The notes under the pieces are model-generated. The model was not told the origin of the DNA, ran no database searches, and worked only from the letters and a program-made list of their open reading frames with translations. 11,506 nucleotides of DNA from JABHVE01 sp047517625 (GTDB lineage: Bacteria; Pseudomonadota; Alphaproteobacteria; UBA2966; CAIVPW01): the NCBI GenBank assembly GCA_047517625.1, contig JAKZSO010000065.1, positions 1 to 11,506 on the forward strand, written 5' to 3'. Below, piece by piece: positions 6,179 through 11,506 of this stretch; position 1 is the stretch's first letter; each line of letters begins with the position of its first letter. The translations under genes were made by a program, and so were the position numbers.

Positions 6179-6469
6179 ATGGCTGAGACCAAGAAGAAAA
6201 GCACTTCAAAATCTAAGAAATCTGATTCCGGGTCTGGCTCGAAGGCGGCGTCGAAATCGGACTCGGAATCGGAATCGAAGTCGAAGCCGGAAGGACCAAA
6301 ATCCACCCTGGATGTCGTGGCCGAGGCGAAAGCCAAGAAGTCCTCTGACGCCGCTGGCGACAGCACCTTTGGCGATACCCCCGCCGACTACAGCATCGGC
6401 GAAGGCCAGAAGCAGGTCACCAAAAAATATCGCCAGGGCTGGGACGCGATTTTTACCAAGAAACACTGA
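6179..6469 (+). CDS. Hypothetical Ser/Lys/Glu-rich small protein
   Basis: The product is 96 residues. Residues 1-45 are low complexity, almost entirely Ser, Lys, Glu, Asp and Gly (KKKSTSKSKKSDSGSGSKAA, then alternating SD/SE/SK pairs encoded by TCG-GAC, TCG-GAA and TCG-AAG repeats at 6256-6285). This part should be disordered. The C-terminal half looks less random (STLDVVAEAKAKKSS, then GDTPADYSIGEGQKQVTKKY and RQGWDAIFTKKH) and could be the conserved functional part. A GGAGAG ribosome-binding site lies six bases before the ATG, and the gene starts 30 bases after its upstream neighbour, which supports real translation. No family is recognised. The codon repeats suggest that length changes by slippage are possible. 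Confidence 0.65.
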   Translation: MAETKKKSTSKSKKSDSGSGSKAASKSDSESESKSKPEGPKSTLDVVAEAKAKKSSDAAGDSTFGDTPADYSIGEGQKQVTKKYRQGWDAIFTKKH

Positions 6470-6545
6470 TCGGGCAGATGAGCGGTTTTGTCGCAAAAGC
6501 CCGCCGTAAATCTCCTTGCTCCCCGGTGGGGTCCGTGGGGTAATG

Positions 6546-6566
6546 GGGCGGCGGCGTTGCCCGCCC
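6546..6566 (+). other. Small GC hairpin in the livG leader
   Basis: GGGCGG (6546-6551) and CCGCCC (6561-6566) form a six-base stem with a nine-base loop, 25 bases before the livG ATG. A second, imperfect hairpin (TTTTG-TCG-CAAAA core at 6486-6495) lies further upstream, after the hypothetical gene. Neither has a T-tract, so neither is a convincing terminator. The 122-base gap must hold any promoter of the liv cluster, but no good -35/-10 pair is visible. Confidence 0.25.
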
Positions 6567-6591
6567 AGCGTAACGGTGTCAGTCGTGTCCG

Positions 6592-7488
6592 ATGACCCTT
6601 TCCGAAACCCCCTCAGCCGCCAAAAACAACGCCGCCCTGTCAATCCGGGGGGTCCACAAACGCTTCGGCGGCGTGGTCGCGGTCAACGGCTGCACGTTTG
6701 ATGTGCCGAAGGGTTCGATCACCGGCTTGATCGGTCCCAACGGCGCCGGCAAAACAACCTTGTTCAACGTCATTTCCGGATTCTTGGCCCCGGACGAGGG
6801 CCAGATTTTGTTCAACGGAGTCGATGTGGCGGGGGAAAGGCCCCACGATTTGTTCCGCCGGGGCCTGGTGCGGACGTTTCAGATCCCCCACGAATTTTCC
6901 CGCATGACGGTGCTGGAAAATTTGATGGTGGTACCAAAGGAACAGCAGGGCGAGAAATTGTTGAATACTTGGCTGCGGTGGGGCGCGGTCCAGGGGCAAG
7001 AGAACGGTATTCGTGACCGCGCAAACGAAGTCCTGGACGTGCTGCGGATGACCCATGTTCGAAACGAGCTGGCCGGGGGTTTGTCCGGCGGTCAGAAAAA
7101 ATTGTTGGAGCTGGGGCGTACCATGATGGCCCAGCCCAAAGTGGTGCTGTTGGATGAGCCCGGCGCCGGGGTGAACCCGACCCTGATGCGTGAATTGGCC
7201 GAACACATTGTACGGTTCAAGACCGAATTGGGGTGTTCTTTGTGCATCATCGAGCACGACATGGATCTGATCGGCAAACTCAGCGATTCGGTCATTGTGC
7301 TGACTTCGGAAGGCGTGCTGGCCCAGGGCTCCATGGATGAAATCCGCGCCAACGATCAAGTCATCGAAGCGTACCTCGGCCACACTGGGGTCGGCGCGGA
7401 ACCGCGCCCGCCGAAACATGACGCCGAAGCACGCCGGCAGGAAGGCGGCGCCGGGGCGCAAATAGCGGATAGGCGGGCGCCGCCATGA
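6592..7488 (+). CDS. livG: Branched-chain amino acid-type ABC transporter ATP-binding protein LivG
   Basis: This is one of the two cytoplasmic ATPases that power a HAAT-family importer. The protein is 298 residues. Walker A is GPNGAGKTT at 48-56, the Q-loop glutamine is Q97 (RTFQIPHEF), the ABC signature is LSGGQ at 164-168, Walker B is VVLLDEP at 184-190, and the switch histidine is H222 (IIEHDMD). LivG-type features are the GAGVNP after Walker B and the long insert after the Q-loop. About 35 residues past the conserved YLGH end (264) form a Pro/Arg/Ala-rich tail that most LivG proteins lack. No clear ribosome-binding site precedes the ATG at 6592, but no other in-frame start is available nearby. 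The stop overlaps the livF start (ATGA at 7485-7488), indicating translational coupling. The substrate cannot be fixed from the ATPase. Confidence 0.93.
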   Translation: MTLSETPSAAKNNAALSIRGVHKRFGGVVAVNGCTFDVPKGSITGLIGPNGAGKTTLFNVISGFLAPDEGQILFNGVDVAGERPHDLFRRGLVRTFQIPHEFSRMTVLENLMVVPKEQQGEKLLNTWLRWGAVQGQENGIRDRANEVLDVLRMTHVRNELAGGLSGGQKKLLELGRTMMAQPKVVLLDEPGAGVNPTLMRELAEHIVRFKTELGCSLCIIEHDMDLIGKLSDSVIVLTSEGVLAQGSMDEIRANDQVIEAYLGHTGVGAEPRPPKHDAEARRQEGGAGAQIADRRAPP

Positions 7489-8189
7489 GCCTGTTGGAGG
7501 TCACCGACATTCACGGCGGCTATGGCGCCGCCGACATCCTAAAAGGCGTCAGCATGAAGGTGGCCGACGGCGGCTTGGCGGTTATCATTGGCCCCAACGG
7601 TGCCGGCAAGTCCACCGCCATGAAGGCCATCGCCGGCTTGGTCAAGATCAGGCAGGGCTCGGTGACATTCCAAGGCCAGGATGTGACGGGGATGCGCGCC
7701 GACAAACTTACCGCGATGGGCCTGAGCTTTGTGCCTCAGGATCAGAACGTGTTCCCGACGCTGACGGTGCTGGAAAATTTGGAAATGGGGGCGTTTTTAG
7801 TTTCCGGAAACCTTGGACCCCGGCTCGATCATGTCTACGGGATTTTTCCGCTGTTGGCGGAAAAAAGTCAGATGCTGGCGGGAAACCTTTCCGGCGGCGA
7901 GCGCCAAATGGTTGCCATGGGCCGGGCGTTGATGCTGGAGCCCAAGCTGTTAATGCTCGACGAACCCACGGCGGGGCTTTCGCCCAAAATCACCGGCATG
8001 ATTTTCGACAAAATCAAGGAAATCAGCGCCAGCGGCGCAGCGGTCCTGATGGTCGAGCAAAACGCCCGCCACGCTTTGGCGCTGGCCGACTGGGCATATG
8101 TCTTGGTCATGGGCAAGAACCGCTTCGAAGACTCCGGCCAAAACGTGCTAGCCAACGACGAAGTGGCCACCATGTTCTTGGGCGGGTAG
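7485..8189 (+). CDS. livF: Branched-chain amino acid-type ABC transporter ATP-binding protein LivF
   Basis: This is the second ATPase of the importer, expected to pair with LivG. The protein is 234 residues, typical for LivF. Walker A is GPNGAGKST at 36-44, the Q-loop glutamine is Q85 (FVPQDQNVFPTLTV), the signature is LSGGE at 135-139, and Walker B is LLMLDEP at 155-161. At the switch position it has VEQNA, with Q192 in place of His. This is normal for LivF and implies that the two nucleotide sites of the heterodimer are not equivalent. Its start overlaps the livG stop, and livH follows after 15 bases, so it is part of one operon. Confidence 0.94.
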   Translation: MSLLEVTDIHGGYGAADILKGVSMKVADGGLAVIIGPNGAGKSTAMKAIAGLVKIRQGSVTFQGQDVTGMRADKLTAMGLSFVPQDQNVFPTLTVLENLEMGAFLVSGNLGPRLDHVYGIFPLLAEKSQMLAGNLSGGERQMVAMGRALMLEPKLLMLDEPTAGLSPKITGMIFDKIKEISASGAAVLMVEQNARHALALADWAYVLVMGKNRFEDSGQNVLANDEVATMFLGG

Positions 8190-8204
8190 GGGGCGGGGCG
8201 CTAG

Positions 8205-9068
8205 ATGATTGTTCTCCAATCCCTGATTTACGGCATTGTCCTGGGCAGCATCATCACGCTCGGCGCCATTGGTGTGTCGCTGATTTTCGGCATTCTGAAA
8301 TTCGCCCACTTTGCCCACGGCGATTTCATGACCGCCGGGGCGTATTTCGCATTCTTCTTCGTCTCAGTGCTCGGGTGGCCAGTGTGGGCCGCGTTTCCAC
8401 CGGCCGCCATCGGCTTGGTCCTGATGGCTTTGTTGGTGAACAAGGTGGTGTACGAACCGCTGGCGCGGACCCGTCCGGTGATATTGTTGGTAGCGGCCAT
8501 CGGCGTCGCCCTGATCGTCCGCAATCTGGTCCTAATGGCCTGGGGCCCGGACAACGTGGTCTACGCCAGCGGCATCGAATTGCCGTACCGCTTCGCCGGC
8601 CTGCGCATCAAGGAAACGCACCTTTATATTGTCGGTTGGGCGTTGGCGATGGTGGTCGGCCTTCACTTGTTTTTGCAGTACACCAAAATGGGCAAGGCCA
8701 TGCGCGCCATGTCCGATGACCCTGACCTGGCCAAAATCTCCGGCATCAATACTGAAGCGGTCGTGCGCTGGACTTGGGCCATTGCCGCCACGTTCGCCTG
8801 TGCGGGGGGTGTGTTCTTGGGGATGGACACGCGCTTGCAGCCGGACCTGGGGTGGAACGTATTGCTGCCGGTATTCGCCGCCACCATCCTCGGCGGGATC
8901 GGCCGCCCCTACGGCGCCATCGTCGGCGGCATGGTGGTGGGCATCGCCTTGGAAATGTCGACACTGGTCATTGTGCCCAGCTACAAGCCCGCCGTCGCCT
9001 TTGTCCTGATGGTGGCCATGTTGATCTGGCGGCCCCAGGGATTGATCCCGGCGCGGACGGCGGCGTGA
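8205..9068 (+). CDS. livH: Branched-chain amino acid-type ABC transporter permease LivH
   Basis: LivH is one of the two inner-membrane permeases that form the translocation path. The protein is 287 residues and strongly hydrophobic, with about eight membrane segments. Typical features are the N-terminal GSIITLGAIGVSLIFGILKFAHFAHGD pattern (about residues 14-40; LKFAHF matches the usual LNFAHG) and the cytoplasmic coupling loop GKAMRAMSDDPDLAKISGI around 162-180, which contacts the ATPases. The C-terminal part has AATILGGIGRPYGAIVGG (about 225-242). The ATG at 8205 follows a G-rich stretch (GGGGGCGGGG) that may serve as the ribosome-binding site. The stop TGA overlaps the livM ATG (TGATG at 9066-9070), again suggesting translational coupling. 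Confidence 0.94.
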   Translation: MIVLQSLIYGIVLGSIITLGAIGVSLIFGILKFAHFAHGDFMTAGAYFAFFFVSVLGWPVWAAFPPAAIGLVLMALLVNKVVYEPLARTRPVILLVAAIGVALIVRNLVLMAWGPDNVVYASGIELPYRFAGLRIKETHLYIVGWALAMVVGLHLFLQYTKMGKAMRAMSDDPDLAKISGINTEAVVRWTWAIAATFACAGGVFLGMDTRLQPDLGWNVLLPVFAATILGGIGRPYGAIVGGMVVGIALEMSTLVIVPSYKPAVAFVLMVAMLIWRPQGLIPARTAA

Positions 9069-10060
9069 TGGACGTTCTGGTGGGATACGGGATGTTCGCG
9101 GTGGGGTTCTTCACCTTCGTCGCGATCTATGCGGTGTTGGTGTTGGGCCTGAATATCCAATGGGGATTGGCCGGACAGTTCAATATTGGCGTCGCCGCTT
9201 TTTTCGCGGTCGGCGCATACACATCGGCGCTTTTGACTACGGCTGTTTCGGCGGATCATCTGGGCGGCTTCAACCTGCCGATACCGCTAGGCATGGTCGG
9301 GGCGATGATTGTTGCGGGGCTGTTGGCTCTGGCAATGGGCAAGTTCACCGCCACCTTGCGCGGGGATTATTTAGCCATCGCCACCATCGGCATCGCGGAA
9401 TCCGTCCGCCTGGTTCTAAAAAACGAGGAATGGCTGACCAATGGTGTGCGCGGGGTGGTCGCGATCCCGATGCCTCTCCAGGGCAATGACCTTATTGATC
9501 CGCGCCTCCGGCAAGTGATCTATCTGGCGATCTTGCTGGGGATCGTGGCCGCTGTGTACGCGGCAGTGGAGCGTCTGCGCAAAGCGCCATGGGGCCGGGC
9601 CCTACGGGCCCAAAGGGAAAACGAAGACACGGCAATGGCGTCGGGCAAAGACGTGGTGATGTACCGGCTCCAAGCCTTCGTGATTGGCTCAATGATCATG
9701 GGGCTGGCCGGGGCGATGTACGCCCACGCTTTTCAATTCATCACCACCACCCCGTTCAAGCCGGTGTTCGGCACCTTCATCGTCTGGATCATGTTGATCG
9801 TTGGTGGCAGCGGCAACAACAAGGGCGCCCTGCTGGGAACGTTTTTTGTCTGGGGCATTTGGAACGGCACGGAGATTTTTCTGACCAGTTTTGTACCGGT
9901 GGAGTTTGCCACCCAGGCCAGCGCCGGCCGGGTGGTCCTGGTGGGCTTTCTAATTATTGCCGTGCTGTTGTGGCGGCCCGACGGGTTTCTTCCGGAAACC
10001 CGGGTGCTTCCCGGCGCTGGTGGCAACGACCCGGCCAAACCAATCCCGCCAAACCCATAA
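9068..10060 (+). CDS. livM: Branched-chain amino acid-type ABC transporter permease LivM
   Basis: LivM is the second permease. The protein is 330 residues. The frame is open upstream inside livH, but the family N-terminus begins at ATG 9068 (MDVLVGYGMFAVGFF), so the longer reading is rejected. Diagnostic stretches are LGLNIQWGLAGQFNIGVAAF (27-46), the GDYLAIATIGIAE motif (99-111), and the coupling loop PWGRALRAQRENEDTAMASG (174-193). Another is VGGSGNNKGALLGTFF (245-260), close to the usual GGxGxxxGPxxG signature. The last 20 residues are a Pro-rich tail. It is the last gene of the cluster and is followed within three bases by a terminator. Confidence 0.94.
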   Translation: MDVLVGYGMFAVGFFTFVAIYAVLVLGLNIQWGLAGQFNIGVAAFFAVGAYTSALLTTAVSADHLGGFNLPIPLGMVGAMIVAGLLALAMGKFTATLRGDYLAIATIGIAESVRLVLKNEEWLTNGVRGVVAIPMPLQGNDLIDPRLRQVIYLAILLGIVAAVYAAVERLRKAPWGRALRAQRENEDTAMASGKDVVMYRLQAFVIGSMIMGLAGAMYAHAFQFITTTPFKPVFGTFIVWIMLIVGGSGNNKGALLGTFFVWGIWNGTEIFLTSFVPVEFATQASAGRVVLVGFLIIAVLLWRPDGFLPETRVLPGAGGNDPAKPIPPNP

Positions 10061-10101
10061 AAAAACGCCCGCGGGGAAATCCGCCGCGGGCGTTTCGTTT
10101 T
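10059..10101. terminator. Bidirectional rho-independent terminator between livM and livK
   Basis: AAACGCCCGCGG (10063-10074) and CCGCGGGCGTTT (10084-10095) form a perfect 12-bp stem with a nine-base loop. On the plus strand it runs into TTTCGTTTTT (10093-10102). On the minus strand the stem is followed by seven T residues (complement of A at 10059-10065). It begins right at the livM stop and lies 15-20 bases after the livK stop, so it serves both convergent transcripts. Confidence 0.93.
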
Positions 10102-10115
10102 TGAGGATCGAGACC

Positions 10116-11330
10116 TTAGCCGCGGATTTCCAAGGTCTTGATTTCGCCGTTCTCAATGGTCCAAACGCCGATGGTGCCCGGGACATCGCCATGCTCATCG
10201 AAATCCTGTGAGCCTGCGGCGCCTTGGTAATCGATTTCGCGGCCAGCGGCGATCTCGGCTACCGCCTTCGACCATTCGCCCGGCATGATCGGTGTGCCAC
10301 CGCCGCCGGCCACCGAGCGCAGCGCGTCGCGGATCGCCGTGCGGTCCGTGCTGTCGGCCTTTTGGATCGCCAACGCCAGCAAGAACGTGGCGTCGTAGGC
10401 ATTGTCGATAAACGGCAACGGCGGGACTTCGCCGAATTCGGCCTCGTAGCCTTCGCGGAAAGCCGCGGATGACGCGGTGGCAATGGATTCAGGGGCTGTG
10501 CCGATCGCGCCATTGAGGAAACTGGCGCCGATGGTTTCGATCATCTCGGTCGACTTCATGCCATCTGTAAAAATGAACTTGTCAAAAAACCCTTCTTCCA
10601 GTGCCTGGCGAATTTGTGGGGTGCCGTCGCCGGGGAAGGCCACGTGGATCAGCGCTTCCGGGTTCCCGGCAGCCGCCGCCTGCAACTCGCCGCGATACGA
10701 TGCCTGGCCCGGCTCGTACGGAATTTGGCGGGCAATGACCCCACCCAGCGCGTCGAAGGTTTCGTGGATCGCGTCGGCCAATCCTTTGCCGTAATCATCG
10801 TTGACGTACAGGATAGATAAGCGCTCGTACCCACGCTCGCGCAGCAGAGCGCCAAGAATCTGGCCTTGGACCAAGTCGTGGGGCGTTGTGCGGAACAGAA
10901 AATCGTTGTCCGCCAGCATGGTGATCGCGGGTGATGTCGAGGCGCCGGTAATCTGCACCACGCCGTCCACGGCTGACACGCTGGTGGCGACGGGGATGGA
11001 GACGCTGCTGGCCAGTGCCCCAATCAGGCCGACAACACCTTGAATGCGGACAAGCTGTTGGGCTGCCGCCACTCCAGCCTGGGGATCGGTTTGGGTATCG
11101 CCGATGACAATCTCCATGGTCCGGCCACCGAGCAAGCCGCCCTGGGCGTTGATGTGGATGGCGGCCAAATTGACCCCGTTCACCGAGCTTTCGCCGTATT
11201 GAGCCAACGGCCCGGTCAGCGGCATCAAGGCGCCGACTTTGATGTTTTGCGCCATTGCCGGGGCGCTAAATCCGATCACGGCAGCGGTTGCGACAGCGGC
11301 AAACGCCCCGATCTGATTGCTTGCGAACAT
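10116..11330 (-). CDS. livK: Periplasmic branched-chain amino acid-type substrate-binding protein
   Basis: This type I periplasmic binding protein delivers substrate to the LivHM permease. The protein is 404 residues. Residues 1-27 form a signal peptide with a hydrophobic core and an APAMA cleavage site before QNIKVG; it has no lipobox, so the protein should be soluble. The n-region (MFASNQ) unusually lacks Lys or Arg, and an in-frame stop at 11357-11355 allows no longer start. Family hallmarks are KVGALMPLTGPLAQYG (31-46), GVNLAAIHINAQGGLLG (52-68), GDTQTDPQAGVAAAQQL (77-93) and the GALASSVSIPVA region (104-115). Later come SILYVNDDYGKGLADA (172-187) and FIDNAYDATFLLALAI (307-322). AAGGA lies eight bases before the ATG. 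It is convergent to livGFHM and shares their terminator, so it must have its own promoter in 11331-11506. The true ligand is not determinable; related proteins bind various amino acids, amides or urea. Confidence 0.92.
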   Translation of the reverse strand: MFASNQIGAFAAVATAAVIGFSAPAMAQNIKVGALMPLTGPLAQYGESSVNGVNLAAIHINAQGGLLGGRTMEIVIGDTQTDPQAGVAAAQQLVRIQGVVGLIGALASSVSIPVATSVSAVDGVVQITGASTSPAITMLADNDFLFRTTPHDLVQGQILGALLRERGYERLSILYVNDDYGKGLADAIHETFDALGGVIARQIPYEPGQASYRGELQAAAAGNPEALIHVAFPGDGTPQIRQALEEGFFDKFIFTDGMKSTEMIETIGASFLNGAIGTAPESIATASSAAFREGYEAEFGEVPPLPFIDNAYDATFLLALAIQKADSTDRTAIRDALRSVAGGGGTPIMPGEWSKAVAEIAAGREIDYQGAAGSQDFDEHGDVPGTIGVWTIENGEIKTLEIRG

Positions 11331-11506
11331 TTTTGAAGTCCTTCCCGATTTTTCCTATTTGCCGGCGGAGTCACGCCTAGGACCGCAGACCCGCCGCATT
11401 TAGACGTAGACCGGTAGCTTACTGCGGCAATCCGGGGATGGATAGGGGGCTGGGTTGCGGCACACGGCCACAATCACGCGGCCAACTCGGCAACGGGGCT
11501 CGGCTG
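11331..11506. other. livK upstream region, no gene recognised
   Basis: These 176 bases contain the livK ribosome-binding site (complement of 11338-11346) and presumably its promoter, but no convincing -35/-10 pair. A minus-strand frame at 11506-11474 reads PSPVAELAA then stop and might be the C-terminus of an upstream gene, but about ten codons are too few to claim. No repeat, tRNA or terminator is evident. Confidence 0.4.

Noticed and set aside
6640..7461. 273-residue minus-strand open frame inside livG
   Set aside because: Shadow of livG, whose Walker A, signature and Walker B motifs are all in place on the plus strand.
8774..9067. Upstream extension of the livM frame inside livH
   Set aside because: The added segment is His/Arg-rich and unlike LivM; the TGATG overlap gives a natural livM start at 9068.

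Overview
This 11.5 kb window is a high-GC stretch of housekeeping DNA, most likely from an alphaproteobacterium of Rhodospirillales type. The evidence is a C4-pathway 5-aminolevulinate synthase (HemA), a MarR-family protein of the kind common next to alphaproteobacterial housekeeping genes, and a small DUF6898-like protein. The lineage is inferred from protein flavour and gene content, because no rRNA or other marker gene is present.

Layout, left to right. (1) 1-287 holds no confident gene. It contains a tandem 24-bp repeat whose units carry short palindromes, and possibly the first codons of a minus-strand gene running off the left edge. (2) 288-2518, minus strand: hemB (porphobilinogen synthase) followed closely by ilvA (threonine ammonia-lyase with an ACT domain). 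(3) A strong minus-strand terminator at 2561-2598 separates hemB from the upstream minus-strand gene (2621-3826), which encodes a 401-residue membrane protein with two tandem 2TM-type segments. (4) A divergent intergenic region leads to a plus-strand MarR-family regulator (3971-4505) broken by an apparent one-base insertion near 4248. (5) hemA (4651-5868) is followed by two small plus-strand genes: a 71-residue DUF6898-like protein and a 96-residue Ser/Lys/Glu-rich protein. (6) 6592-10060, plus strand: a compact livG-livF-livH-livM cluster for a branched-chain amino acid-type (HAAT) ABC transporter. It meets the convergent minus-strand livK (periplasmic binding protein, 10116-11330) at one bidirectional terminator. 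(7) The last 176 bases are the livK leader, with no recognised gene.

How the genes fit together. HemA makes 5-aminolevulinate from glycine and succinyl-CoA, and HemB condenses two molecules of it to porphobilinogen, so the first two steps of tetrapyrrole synthesis lie about 2 kb apart but in opposite orientation. IlvA converts threonine to 2-oxobutyrate for isoleucine synthesis, and the Liv system is predicted to import branched-chain or related amino acids. These are thematically related, but nothing in the sequence shows that they are co-regulated.

I found no defence system, CRISPR array, transposon, prophage or other clearly new system. The items most worth a second look are the frameshift in the regulator, the palindromic repeat array, the candidate operator sequences before the regulator and hemA, and the duplicated 2TM protein.
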